From Dermacentor variabilis (Eukaryota > Arthropoda > Arachnida > Ixodida > Ixodidae): a stretch of 64,000 nucleotides of DNA. The stretch spans positions 46,758,115 to 46,822,114 of the forward strand of contig NC_134573.1 of the NCBI RefSeq assembly GCF_050947875.1, in the 5' to 3' direction. The notes beneath the pieces are model-generated. The model made no database searches. It was given only the letters and a program-made list of their open reading frames with translations, and was not told the DNA's origin. The position numbers were made by a program, and so were the translations under genes. Numbering within the stretch: the stretch's first letter is position 1; each line of letters starts with the position of its first letter. Positions 1 through 10,280 of the stretch are shown piece after piece.

Positions 1-355
1 TACTCGTTAAGCGGATACTATAGCAAAATAATAAATCATTTGAATATGATAAGGTTGTGTTTGAATACTCTTTCGTCGGCAATGTCCCAATGATTGGTTG
101 AGTATTAGAAGAAATAATGAAGGTCAAAGATTCATTTCTTTAAGCCGAGACCCACACGGTGATACATCAGTGTGACGTCACAGATTCTAATGTAATTTCC
201 CACATTTGGGCGGCGTTGGCGCCGTAAGAATTCCCAAAATTTGCAACATTCTGTCTTTCACTCCTTTAGAACGCAATGGAGTCAGTCTGTACCGTTAAAT
301 AATTTCCTAGGCGCTAGCAGATTCAGTGAAAATCCATGACGTCACGACGGGCTGG
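1..355. other. Non-coding flank of LINE 1, probably an older dispersed repeat
   Basis: No gene is visible. The sequence up to the 13-bp duplication at 356-368 appears to continue, after the LINE, at 6008, with a 'ctgtctttc' motif on both sides. This suggests the LINE landed inside an older tick repeat. The continuity is seen in the sequence; the repeat identity is inferred. Confidence 0.45.
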
Positions 356-368
356 TGCGGGAACTTCA
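356..368 (+). repeat. Target-site duplication, 5' copy (LINE 1)
   Basis: This 13-bp TGCGGGAACTTCA is identical to 5995-6007. The element sequence starts at 369. Confidence 0.8.
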
Positions 369-655
369 GGCATTCATCCGCCGGCTGTCGAAGCGAACGG
401 ACGCGCGTCCGACGAGCTCCGTCGACACCGGGGGACCGAAGCGTACTCGGACCACCGAATGCGTGAACATCTGGCTGGAATCAAGGAGAAGAGAGGTCCG
501 AACGCGGATTCACCGGAATTAACAAGGTGGGACCGAATTCTCCAGCTTGCTGAACTCACGAAGCCGCACCGTGCCGCGAGGGCCGCTTGGCCTAACGAGG
601 CCCAGACGCGCTACCTGGGCCCAGACGCGGCCCAGACGCCCAGACCTCGTGCAAC

Positions 656-2374
656 ATGGAGGTTGTAGAAGGTACGGAAATTGATCCCGACGAGCTGCAG
701 ATTCCGGGACAGTGGTTTAAAGCGAAGAGGAGCGGAAAAATAGCACCAGCGGAGTTGGCAGAAGGCGGCCACGTCGCCGGGAACCGAGGCCTACGGGAGC
801 GTGCTGCGGAGCGACGCGAGGGAAGAAGAAAGGCAGATAAGTCGGTGGAAAGGCAACATACGAGAATTCCGCCCGTATACGAGAAGATAATTATGAGACC
901 TCAAGGGGGACTAGAGAAATTACTCCAACTCGGCGGAGCTTTCGTGGCTGACGCAATCAGTGCGACGGCCGGGACAAGTGACAGAGGAGTGAACGACATC
1001 ATCACGTTCAACACGAAGCAACAATCGATCCTCATTGCTACAAAGGACAAAACGACGAGAAATAAGTATGCAGCGCTCAGAGAACTGACGATAGGCAAAG
1101 AAAAGGTGAACGTCAACGCATACGTGGCGGCGCCAGAGAACAGCGGAAAAGGCGTCATATACGACGTACCTCTATTTTGGACTGAAGACGAAATCAAAGA
1201 AAGAATGGAGTACTTCAATGCGAAGAACCCCCCAATCCTAGGAGTGCGAAGGCTGGGCAAGGGAACGAAGGCCGTACTTATCCTCTTCGAAGAAAGCACA
1301 GTTCCGAGGCAAGTGTACCTGTCGCCCACGCCAACGAGATGCGTCCTGTACAAGAAAAAGTACGAGGTATGCTATGCGTGTGGTCGATTGGGACACAGAT
1401 CGGACGTGTGCCCAAACCCGGACAACAAAAAATGCCGGAGATGTGGGGAAGAAAACCCACAGGAGGACCACCAATGCGAAGCCAAATGCCAGCTCTGCGG
1501 GAAAGAGCACCCACTCGGCGACAAGAGATGCCAAGAGCTGTACAGAACACCGTACGAAATCAAGAAAAAAATCTGGGAGAAGAAGAAAGACAAGCAGGAG
1601 GAACTGAAGACCCAAAAACGGCAACCCCCTGCGGACGGAGCTGAGAAACTCCTCAAGGAGGACTTCCCCAAGCTGGGAGGAAACCACCAAGGAAACTTAC
1701 TCACCCCCGGTAGTCAGGAGACCAGGGGACGCAGGAGATCGAGATCCAGGGACCCAAAGGACCCATGGGGCAAGGGACGAAGCGGAAGCAGGGATCCAAG
1801 CAGAGAGCCCAAACAAGTAAGCTTTGTAGAAGGGTCCTCCCAGGCCAAAGATGATAAGGACAGAGAAATAGAACAGTTAAAGAAAAAAGTAGAGGAGCTA
1901 CAAGGGCTCATAAGTAACCTTATGAAAGCGCAAAAAGAAAAAGAGAAGGCAACATCCCCCCCTCCCCGCACACAACCCGCACAACCCAAACAGGTAGCCC
2001 AGCAAACCACTCCCCCTACACCCAGGCAGCGGGAAATGGAAGGAGAGAAAATGGATGAATCAGAAACAGTCAGGATACCCCCACTTAAACGGAAAGGAGA
2101 TAACGAAACAGACATGTGGGCAGAACTAAAGAAGGAATGCGAGGCGAATAGGAACGCAATGAAAACGATACAGACAGAACAAAGAGACTTCATGGCACAG
2201 GTCATGACCGCACTCAGCCAGATACAAAAAAATATAAACCAAAGATTTGAAAGTATAACAGCAGAACTACGGGCCCAGAGAACTGAACTACAAACACAAA
2301 GAACCGAGCCGGTTGCCCTTGCGGAGCGACACAAAAACTTAGAGGACTCCTTTACCCAAATCCAATATGGCTAG
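656..2374 (+). CDS. LINE 1 ORF1, gag-like nucleic-acid-binding protein
   Basis: This 572-residue frame encodes the RNA-binding ORF1 protein that packages LINE RNA in ribonucleoprotein particles. Around residues 90-220 is a gag-like conserved region. Residues 239-293 hold three consecutive cysteine knuckles, the first being C239-x2-C242-x4-H247-x4-C252. Basic SR-like segments follow (about 355-390), then a charged coiled-coil stretch (about 398-425) and a C-terminal helical tail. The start at 656 is the first ATG in frame after the 5' UTR. The stop TAG at 2372-2374 overlaps the ORF2 start. The frame is fully open, so it could still be translated. The function is assigned from LINE family knowledge. 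Confidence 0.85.
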   Translation: MEVVEGTEIDPDELQIPGQWFKAKRSGKIAPAELAEGGHVAGNRGLRERAAERREGRRKADKSVERQHTRIPPVYEKIIMRPQGGLEKLLQLGGAFVADAISATAGTSDRGVNDIITFNTKQQSILIATKDKTTRNKYAALRELTIGKEKVNVNAYVAAPENSGKGVIYDVPLFWTEDEIKERMEYFNAKNPPILGVRRLGKGTKAVLILFEESTVPRQVYLSPTPTRCVLYKKKYEVCYACGRLGHRSDVCPNPDNKKCRRCGEENPQEDHQCEAKCQLCGKEHPLGDKRCQELYRTPYEIKKKIWEKKKDKQEELKTQKRQPPADGAEKLLKEDFPKLGGNHQGNLLTPGSQETRGRRRSRSRDPKDPWGKGRSGSRDPSREPKQVSFVEGSSQAKDDKDREIEQLKKKVEELQGLISNLMKAQKEKEKATSPPPRTQPAQPKQVAQQTTPPTPRQREMEGEKMDESETVRIPPLKRKGDNETDMWAELKKECEANRNAMKTIQTEQRDFMAQVMTALSQIQKNINQRFESITAELRAQRTELQTQRTEPVALAERHKNLEDSFTQIQYG

Positions 2375-3488
2375 AAACGCACGAATTAAGTCTGTCATTT
2401 GGCAATGGAACTGCCGAGGGTTCCAACGCAAGCGAGCGCTACTGCAAAACTACGTAGACACACTAGAAGAAAAGCCGCTAGCAATAGCGCTGCAAGAAAC
2501 CGGGAAAATAGCATCCCTCCCAGGATATCAGGCGTTTCACAGCGATAAGGGGGAAAAATCGAGGGTAACAACCCTAGTGAAAAGAAACGTAGCAACAATC
2601 GAACACGAGATTCAATCCAGGGACACAGAAGGAGTCTTAGTGGAGATGCTTACGGGTAGAAAAGAAGAGCCCAGCCTATTTCTACTAAACATCTACTCAA
2701 GTCCTAGACAGAAAAAAGTCAGGTTTAGGGCCATCTTCCGAAAAGCCCTGAAAGCAGCTGGAAAGAACCCCCTATTCATAGTAGGAGACCTAAACGCGAT
2801 GCATGAGGAATGGGGATACAAAAGAAGGGATGGCAAGGGAAGGCAGCTGTGGGAGGACATACAGGAACTGAACCTCTCACTACACACCGAGCCAGGAAAC
2901 GCAACTAGAAAAGGTAACAGCGTCACCGCAGATACCACACCCGACTTAACACTCGCCAAAAACACCAGAACAGTAACGTGGGAAAATACAGGACAAGACT
3001 TAGGCAGCGATCACTATATAATTGCCACCACATTAATGAAGGGAGTAAAGGAAAAACGACTAAAACAGCCAAAAGTTACAGAACGGGATAGATTTAGGAA
3101 GCGGCGAGAGGAATCTCCAACCACAATCATTACAGACCTAAGAGAATGGACAGACACACTTAAAAAACACGTCACCGAAGCAACGGTTACTTTAGAAGGC
3201 CAAGACGCTCCACTTATAGCAGACAACAAGCTATTGTACATGTGGGAAGCAAAGGGTAGTCTAGAAAGCCGGCTCAAAAAACAGAGATGGAACCGGAATC
3301 TAAAAAGAAGAATAGCCAGACTAAATCGAGAGATTGAAAAATACGCACTACAGCTATGCGAGCAAAACTGGTGTAGCACATGTGATGACATGAAAAAAGG
3401 TATGAGTTTAGCTAAAACATGGAACATCCTAAGACACCTGCTAGACCCAACCCAATCAAAATCGCAGACTAGCCAAAACACGACATAA
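2367..3488 (+). CDS. LINE 1 ORF2, 5' part: AP endonuclease and linker
   Basis: This is the N-terminal part of the LINE polyprotein. It begins at an ATG inside the 8-bp overlap ATGGCTAG, so ORF1 termination and ORF2 initiation share bases, which suits coupled reinitiation. The exonuclease-endonuclease-phosphatase fold shows IWQWNCRG at residues 11-18, LQETG (an E in the active site) near 40, a GDLNAMHEEWG motif near 139-149, TPDLTLA, and GSDHY close to residue 215. This enzyme nicks target DNA to prime reverse transcription. The frame then runs through a basic linker and ends at a premature stop. The continuation of the polyprotein is found one frame over at 3514, with in-frame similarity already visible from about 3463. 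Confidence 0.8.
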   Translation: MARNARIKSVIWQWNCRGFQRKRALLQNYVDTLEEKPLAIALQETGKIASLPGYQAFHSDKGEKSRVTTLVKRNVATIEHEIQSRDTEGVLVEMLTGRKEEPSLFLLNIYSSPRQKKVRFRAIFRKALKAAGKNPLFIVGDLNAMHEEWGYKRRDGKGRQLWEDIQELNLSLHTEPGNATRKGNSVTADTTPDLTLAKNTRTVTWENTGQDLGSDHYIIATTLMKGVKEKRLKQPKVTERDRFRKRREESPTTIITDLREWTDTLKKHVTEATVTLEGQDAPLIADNKLLYMWEAKGSLESRLKKQRWNRNLKRRIARLNREIEKYALQLCEQNWCSTCDDMKKGMSLAKTWNILRHLLDPTQSKSQTSQNTT

Positions 3489-3513
3489 ATACGACGGAAC
3501 AGACGAGAGCTTC

Positions 3514-5892
3514 ATGGAAGAGATCAAACAAACATACATAGGAAACGTGACTCGCACCAACCTACCAGAGTATGGGGGACCCCTAAATGAGGAGCTAGAT
3601 GCACCCATAACAGAGGCAGACGTGAGAGCGGAAATAATCAGACTTAAAACGAAATCGGCCCCAGGCCCAGATGGGATAACAAACAAAATGCTGCGGAACC
3701 TAGACGATGAGTCGATCACAGCTATAACCAAATACATTCTACAGGTATGGGAGAAAGGGGAACTCCCGAAACAATGGAAAGAGGCTAGCATCATACTAAT
3801 CCCCAAACCGGGCAAGCCCCCTAAGCTAGAGAATCTCAGGCCGATCTCCCTCACATCATGCGTAGGGAAATTAATGGATCATGTAATCCAGACAAGGTTA
3901 ACCCGATTCATGGAAGGAAATGAACTATGGCCGAATGAGATGGTTGGATTCCGACCGGGCTTAAGTACCCAGGACGTGATGCTGCGGCTTCAGCACGACA
4001 TCACACACTCAAGATCAAGAGATATAAAAGCAATCCTAGCTCTAGACCTCAAGAAAGCCTTTGACAATGTCAAACACGAGGCAATCCTGACAGAAATGCA
4101 AGAAATAGGGGTAGGATGCAGAACCTACAACTATATAAAGAACTTCCTGACAAACAGGACGGCAAAGATTAGATACCATGATTTGGAATCGGAAGAAATG
4201 GAACTGGGAAACAGAGGTACCCCACAAGGATCTGTACTCTCCCCACTCCTCTTCAATCTGGCTATGAGGGGCCTCCCGGCTAAACTAAGGAAAATAGAAA
4301 ATTTAAACTTCAGCATGTATGCAGACGATATAAATGTTTGGATAAACAAAGGTAACGACGCGGAAATAGAAAACAAACTGCAAACAGCCGCGGACACAGT
4401 AATCGAGTATGCAGCAACTAGGGGGCTTACTTGCTCACCAGAAAAATCGGAACTCTTAATGTACAACCCCAAATCATTAAGGCTGAAAAGAGACAGCGAT
4501 CTCAACATCACGGTTGGGTACAAACCAGTACCCAAAGTAGATAAGATAAGAATATTACGACTTTTCATCCAAAGCAATGGATACAACGACGAAACCATAC
4601 GGAAACTGGAAGGTTATGCAGCACAAGTCACCGGGATATTCAGAAGAATAGCTCTTAAGGGGAGAGGGCTAAGAGAAAGAAGCCTAGTTAAGCTAGTACA
4701 AGCGTACGTCATCAGCAGACTTAGCTACGCCACACCATACCTTAACATCCGGGCTTCAGAAAGAGACAAATTAGACTCGATAATCAGAAGATGCTATAAA
4801 CGGGCACTCGGATTACCCATAAGCACCTCCACTGAGAGACTCCTAGCAATGGGAATTCACAATAGATGGCAAGAAACAGCCGAAGCAGTTAAAACCGCCC
4901 AACAGGAAAGCCTCAGCCAAACATATACAGGGAGAGCTATCCTGAACATGGTGGGGCTGCAGACAGACAGAGGCATGCAAAAGAAACGTGACATCCCAAG
5001 AGAAATCAGAGAACAGCTAAGGATAGGCCCAATTCCCAAAAACATGCACCCCACCTTCAACAAAGAAAGGAGGGAAAAGAGAGCCGAAGCACTGGTCAGA
5101 CGCTTCAGCGAAATAGATAGGGAGATAGTGGCGTACACGGATGCGGCCAGCGGCAAACTGGGTGCGGCAGTAGCCTCGGTGGTAGAAGGCCAAGGCGAAG
5201 CAGTCTCAGCAGCAACAATACGCAGCCGCAATCCGGAAGCAGCGGAAGAAGTAGCCATCGCGCTTGCCTGTGTCGAGACCAAGGCGAGCTACATAATAAG
5301 CGACAGCAAAACAGCCATCCACAATTACGGAAAGGGCAGAATCGCACCAGAAGCGATACGAGTACTAACAGGAAAGAAAATTGACAGAAAAATCAGCCTC
5401 GTATGGGCACCAGCTCACACGTCGGTCCCAGGCAACGAGGCGGCACACTTCCTAGCCCGAGATCTCTACTTCCGGGCAGGAACAGAGCCGCCCGCTTGCA
5501 AGGAACTAGACGAGAGACTACAGACCTACACAGAAATAATCGAAAACTATAAGCTTCAGCGTAGAACTGTCCCCCCTCCGGACAAGGAGCTCGGAAATAG
5601 AGAGGCGAGAGCCTGGCGCAGACTGCAAGCAGGAAACTACATAAATCCAGTATGGGCGTCACACGTACTGAAAGACGAAGATATAGACGATAAATGTAAG
5701 AGATGCGGGGAGAGGGGGACCCTCGACCATATAATCTGGCAATGCGTAGACTCCCCAGGTGTCAAGGAAGGAATAAATAGTAGAGAAGCCTGGGACACCC
5801 TTCTGCAAAGCGCGGACCCCGCCATGCAGAGGAGAGCCATCCATCTGGCGGCAGAGGCCGCGAAGAGCCAACAACTCTTGGCCTGCATCTAG
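3514..5892 (+). CDS. LINE 1 ORF2, 3' part: reverse transcriptase, RNase H and zinc motif
   Basis: This 792-residue frame completes ORF2 after the frameshift. The RT shows SAPGPDGITNKML, a motif A region (ALDLKKAFDNVKH), GTPQGSVLSPLLFNL, and the catalytic YADD box at residues 269-272. A thumb/connection segment follows. RNase H has the acidic residues D543 (AYTDAASG), E578 (AEEVAIALA) and D597 (ISDSKTAI), then PGNEAAHFLARD. A C-terminal zinc motif sits at C728-x2-C731-x7-H739-x4-C744. All catalytic residues I can identify are intact, so only the upstream frameshift disables the protein. The true polyprotein has no independent start here; the first Met is at 3514 by chance. Confidence 0.85.
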   Translation: MEEIKQTYIGNVTRTNLPEYGGPLNEELDAPITEADVRAEIIRLKTKSAPGPDGITNKMLRNLDDESITAITKYILQVWEKGELPKQWKEASIILIPKPGKPPKLENLRPISLTSCVGKLMDHVIQTRLTRFMEGNELWPNEMVGFRPGLSTQDVMLRLQHDITHSRSRDIKAILALDLKKAFDNVKHEAILTEMQEIGVGCRTYNYIKNFLTNRTAKIRYHDLESEEMELGNRGTPQGSVLSPLLFNLAMRGLPAKLRKIENLNFSMYADDINVWINKGNDAEIENKLQTAADTVIEYAATRGLTCSPEKSELLMYNPKSLRLKRDSDLNITVGYKPVPKVDKIRILRLFIQSNGYNDETIRKLEGYAAQVTGIFRRIALKGRGLRERSLVKLVQAYVISRLSYATPYLNIRASERDKLDSIIRRCYKRALGLPISTSTERLLAMGIHNRWQETAEAVKTAQQESLSQTYTGRAILNMVGLQTDRGMQKKRDIPREIREQLRIGPIPKNMHPTFNKERREKRAEALVRRFSEIDREIVAYTDAASGKLGAAVASVVEGQGEAVSAATIRSRNPEAAEEVAIALACVETKASYIISDSKTAIHNYGKGRIAPEAIRVLTGKKIDRKISLVWAPAHTSVPGNEAAHFLARDLYFRAGTEPPACKELDERLQTYTEIIENYKLQRRTVPPPDKELGNREARAWRRLQAGNYINPVWASHVLKDEDIDDKCKRCGERGTLDHIIWQCVDSPGVKEGINSREAWDTLLQSADPAMQRRAIHLAAEAAKSQQLLACI

Positions 5893-5994
5893 TCGCGGAG
5901 ACCCCCACCCCTGTCCCCAGGCCTGCGCGCCAGGGGCAGGGAGTAGGGGGTCTCCTTCTCTGATGGAAATAAAAGTTTTTGGAACGGGAACGGA

Positions 5995-6007
5995 TGCGGG
6001 AACTTCA
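5995..6007 (+). repeat. Target-site duplication, 3' copy (LINE 1)
   Basis: This is the perfect 13-bp partner of 356-368. Flank DNA with no LINE similarity begins immediately after it. Confidence 0.8.
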
Positions 6008-6480
6008 AGGTGGCAGCGCCACCTGTCTTTCGATTCACCCCTTTTCTGGCCTCCAAAACGTTTTCTCCAGGAATGAGTGGTGTTTTTGACATTGTGGAAG
6101 GGTGATTTACTAATGCAGAAGAAATTATTTGTGTATTTAGTGTCCCTGTAAGGGCATCTTCCTCCACAATCCTCTTCCGTTATAATTATGTAGCACTTCA
6201 GTTATAGCACACCCAAGTTGAACATGTTCACTTCAGTAGAGTGCTCTATTAGAACAAGCTCAAAAAACCGTATGAAGTGCCAGGAGCTGCCTATTAATTC
6301 TATACCCACAACAGTAAACTGTAATGCTACATGGATTTGCACAGCAACATAAAGGAAACAGCAAGTGAGACCACTGTTGACCTCAGGCAAAAGCTACAAC
6401 TTACGTGCTTGATTTGAAAAGTGAGTGAGCGAAGAAACAGTGTTATGGATTCCTGTAGAACGGTTAGCCTTCCCCTGTTA
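6008..6480. other. Non-coding interval between LINE 1 and LINE 2
   Basis: The left part, to about 6180, continues the older repeat interrupted by LINE 1. The remainder is AT-rich. It includes one copy of an 84-bp dispersed repeat at 6308-6391. No gene is seen. Confidence 0.5.
6308..6391. repeat. 84-bp dispersed repeat, copy 1
   Basis: This segment is nearly identical (about five differences by eye) to 13577-13660, in the same orientation. Flanks on both sides differ, so it is a discrete repeat fragment. The family is unknown. Confidence 0.75.
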
Positions 6481-6732
6481 GGGAGTTGTCACCGTGACGC
6501 GGCCATGACGTCTTCGCGGCGTGTGGCGCCTCTACTTTGGCCGCGGCCGCACTACTTCCTTTGGTCGACCACGCCTGCCCCTATTTTTGGGGTGGCAGCC
6601 TCCCTCCGGTTTCGCTCGGTCGTTGCCTTTCGAGAGCCGCCGAGATCTGCTGGAAGGCCTGGCTTGGACATTCTGATCATAGCACCTTGTTGCGGCCTTG
6701 AGCCGCGGCGGGATCGTTGCTATCGTTGCAGC

Positions 6733-9700
6733 TTAGTGCGGATTTTTAGCACAATCCCAGAGGATGTGAGCTGCAGCGGCTCTTTCCTTTTGGCACACAC
6801 AACACAGGCCACTTATATAAACACTTGGACACACGTGCCTCATGAGCACCGGGGTGAATAACAACTCCGTTTGAAGTTGTCGATATAGAACCCCTTCCTT
6901 ACGGGTCAAGCCCGGATGAGGTGGCGGCATCGTCCTTCTCTAGAGAGACCACTGTCTGTACCACTTCGCAATCTCGTTGTAGGAAGTCATTTTGTCTTTG
7001 GTTTCCCACAACCACGACGGGTCGACCGCAGCAGCAGCGGCACGGTTGTTTAGTCTTCGCGCCGCCGCGTTCGCCGTCTCGTCGTGGTTTGCGTTGCCGC
7101 GATCCGACACATCCACTGCCCATGTGGGCCGGAAACCACTTTATCACGACACACCGATTTTCACTCGCGAGATTGACCGCACGCAACACACGCGCGGCTT
7201 CACTACACACCCTTGCTCTGGCGTAATTTTTCACTGCCGTCCTAGAATCACAGAGCACAGTCATGCACTAGGGGTCGGCGACGGCCAGGACAATAGCCAC
7301 CTCCTCGGCTGGATGCGTCCCTCGAGTCCGCGCACTCCTTGCTGTTCTCGTTGCACCGGTCGATGCCCCGACGACTGCAGCGGCGAATGCCTTTCTGTCA
7401 CGTGGATACTCTGCCGCGTCCAGAAACACGGCACCCCTGTCTTTGGCATGGAGATCGATGAGCGCCTTGGCCCTCGCCGCCCGCCTCTCTTTGTGGAACT
7501 CAGGGTTCATGTTTCTTGGCACCGGACATACCCGTAGCCGTCTGCTAATTGCGTCCGGTACAGGCACTTCTGTATTTTCGCGTCCCCTTTCCTTTGGCCC
7601 CAGGCCTAGGTCACGCAGCACTTGTCTGCCTGTTCTTGTTTCCGATAGCCGCGCTAGCTGAGCGGTCCTCTGCGCCTCGGCGATTTCCTCCAGGGTGTTA
7701 TGCACTCCCAGGGCCAGGAACTTGTCGGTGCTTGTGCAGTCGAGAAGTCCGAGTGCAGCCTTGTACGCTTTGCGTATGAGCGCATTGATCTTATTTCGCT
7801 CGCACTGCCTCCAGTTGTGGAAAGCAGCAACGTATGTAATGTGGCTTATAGCGAAGGATTCCACTAGCCGTGTGAGGCTTTCTTCCTGCATGCCTGCGGT
7901 TCTGTGTGACACCCTCTTGATGAGGCGGATGGCCATGGTGACTTTGGCCGCGAAACGGTTGACCATCTCGCCGTTGACTCGTTCGCGCTCGATCAGCATT
8001 CCCAGCACTCGGATCTTCTCGACAACCGGGATCGTGTGATCGCCGCTCGTGTTGATCTTTAATGTCTCTTGCTCTCTCGCAGGTTCGTTGCCTTTCGTCT
8101 TCACCAACAGCTCAGATTTGCTCAGAGAGCAGACGAGCCCAGACCCGTCCAGCTGCTCCTCGATAGCGTCAACCGCCTCTTGCAATGTACTCTCGATGTG
8201 TCCGTCGCTTCCTCCTGGGACCCAGAGCGTTATGTCGTCGGCATAGATGGTGTGTCGGACCCGCGCGGCTTGCGAGAGGCGCTCGGCCACCCCTATCATT
8301 ACAAGATTGAAAAGTAATCGCAAGATGACCGAGCCCTGGGGGGTCCCGACACTGCCGAGCTTCTTCTTTTGGACCCGCAGGTCGCCGGCGATGATTTCGG
8401 TAGTCCGCTCCGTCAAAAAATCCTTGATGTTCGCTTATGTTCTCTTGTCCATGTTTAGCCTTGACACCTGGGCCAGGATCGCAGAGTGTCTCACTTTGTC
8501 AAAAGCGCTCTGCAAGTCCAAACCCAAGATGGCTCGTTTGTCTTTCGTGTTGGCAGTGCCACAGAGGATCTCATTTTTCAGTTGTATCATGGCGTCCTGA
8601 GTTCCGAGCTTGTTTCGGAACCCGATGAGGGTGTTTGGGTAGAGCCCCAAATCTTCCAGGTAACTCTTCCACCTGTTCATGAGTACATGCTCCAACGCTT
8701 TGCCCACACAGGACGTAAGCGAGATCGGCCGGAGGTTCTCAATGTTGGGTCGCTTGCCCGGCTTGGGAAACAATCTTGGCTGATTTCCACTGCCGGGGTA
8801 GTGACCTGGCCCGGCAGCAAGTGTTGAAGTATTCCGTGAGGTTCTCGATGGCCGCATCGTTAAGATCTTTAGCGCTCTGTTCATAACGCGGTCGGGACCA
8901 GCGGCGGAGTTGCTGTTGAGATTGTGCAGGGCGACCCTTACTTCCCATACTTCAATGTCTCGATCTAGCCACTCGTTTGCTTTGCCTAGGTAGTCCGGGT
9001 GCGTTTCTGTGGGAGTGACCGGCAGGTATTTGTCGTCGAGGCGTTTCATCACTTCGTCTTCCCCGTGCTCGGTCAGCGCCCTGTGGATGATCTTGGCCAG
9101 GTTGAGGTGCTGGTGAGACTTGGTTGTGGTCGCATCCAAAAGATGCCTCAGCATACTCCACGTCTTGCCGCAGTGCATCTGGTCGTCCGCTGCGTTACAA
9201 ACCTCATTCCATTGCTGAGTGCATAGCACTCGGCTGTGGGACTTGATCTCGCGGTTGAGTTCGGCGACCTTCTTGCGTAGCTTTCTGTTTGTCCGCTGCG
9301 TCTTACACCTTGACAGGATGGACTGCTTGGCTGAAATGAGGTGGGCCAGGCGGCTGTCGACCCTGTGGACACGCTCGTCCGTCTCGACTTCCTTGGTGGC
9401 CTTTTCTACCTTGTTTACAATCTCGGTGGACCACTCCTCAATGTCTGTAATTTCTGTCTGCTCCTCGGGTAACAACCTCGAAACGCGTCCCAATCAGTAA
9501 ATCTGTGTTTCCGAAACCTTCTGCCGACTTCGTCGTTAGCACCGAGCGGGACAGCGACCTCCACAATGTAATAGTCACTGCCCAATTCGTGGCCCGTGTT
9601 CCGCCAATCAAAGTCCGCCATACCACCGCCATTACCCCTGACGAAAGTGAGATCGGGCGTTGTGTCTCGGGTGACCGAGTTGCCGATTCTTGCAGGGTAT

Positions 9701-10280
9701 GCAGGGTCGGTGATTAGATTTAGTCCCAAGTTGTTAGCATCTTGCATTAAGTCCCTGCCCTTTGCCAATGTTTTTGGGTAACCCCAGGCTTGATTCGGTG
9801 CGTTAAAGTCCCCGCAAATTACCAGCCTGGTGTCCGGCCCCACGACGTTGCACGCTTTGTGTAACAGTGCTTTGAATTGCTGCTTTCCGTGTGACGGGCT
9901 GCTGTACACGTTTATCAGAAAAGTGCTTTCCTTGTGTTTTTTTCCGGTAACCACCTCTACCGTCGTGTGCTCGATTGTACTTTTGCTCAACAACTCGTGC
10001 TCGACGTACGTGATGCGTTTTCTCACCAAGGTGCAAACTTCCCTGCCGTTACTGCCGGCCACGGCCCGGAGGCTTGGCGGGCTGGCGTGGGACCGGTAAC
10101 CTGAGAGCTTGACTTCCTCAATAAGGGTCTCTCGCAAAATGATGATATCTGGTGTCTTGATACTTGTTCTAAGTGTTGCTGAATTACAGCCTTTCTCCCA
10201 GCAAAACCGGTGCAATTCCAATGCCAGACCAGGAGGTCTTTCACTACTGTTGTGGTTGCGGTGGTTGATGTCATATCCAT
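6733..10280 (-). pseudogene. LINE 2 ORF2 (endonuclease-RT-RNase H), broken
   Basis: ORF2 starts at the ATG at 10280-10278, inside the overlap ATGGATATGA with the ORF1 stop. Open pieces are 10280-10023 and 10221-9415 (endonuclease, with ICGDFNAPNQAWG and GSDYY), 9493-8435 (linker and RT, with LGLDLQSAFDKVRH), 8416-7268 (RT with GTPQGSV and TIYADDITLW, then the RNase H start FLDAAEYP and AEEVAIVLA), 7264-6899 (RNase H LCDSRTAV and the start of a WFPAHMG motif), and 6930-6733 (C-terminal CCVCQKERAAAAHILWDC zinc motif). At least five frame changes are needed, and the RNase H C-terminal half is scrambled, so the element is dead. Confidence 0.75.

Larger units (their letters stand above)
369..5994 (+). 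mobile_element. LINE 1: near full-length I-group non-LTR retrotransposon
   Basis: The element carries a 5' UTR, a gag-like ORF1 with three zinc knuckles, and an ORF2 with AP endonuclease, reverse transcriptase, RNase H and a C-terminal zinc motif. That domain order is typical of the I superfamily of LINEs. It is bounded by a perfect 13-bp direct repeat, TGCGGGAACTTCA, at 356-368 and 5995-6007, which I read as the target-site duplication. AATAAA lies at 5968-5973 near the 3' end and there is no long poly(A) tail. The only obvious lesion is a frameshift near 3460-3472. A perfect duplication, full length and one lesion point to a fairly recent insertion. The clade assignment rests on domain order, not on a tree. 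Confidence 0.85.

Noticed and set aside
336..668. 110-codon frame before LINE 1 ORF1
   Set aside because: It starts in flanking DNA before the target duplication and runs through the LINE 5' UTR; no domain is recognised.
6421..6861. 146-codon plus-strand frame
   Set aside because: It is antisense to the C-terminal coding end of LINE 2, whose zinc motif and tail explain the sequence.
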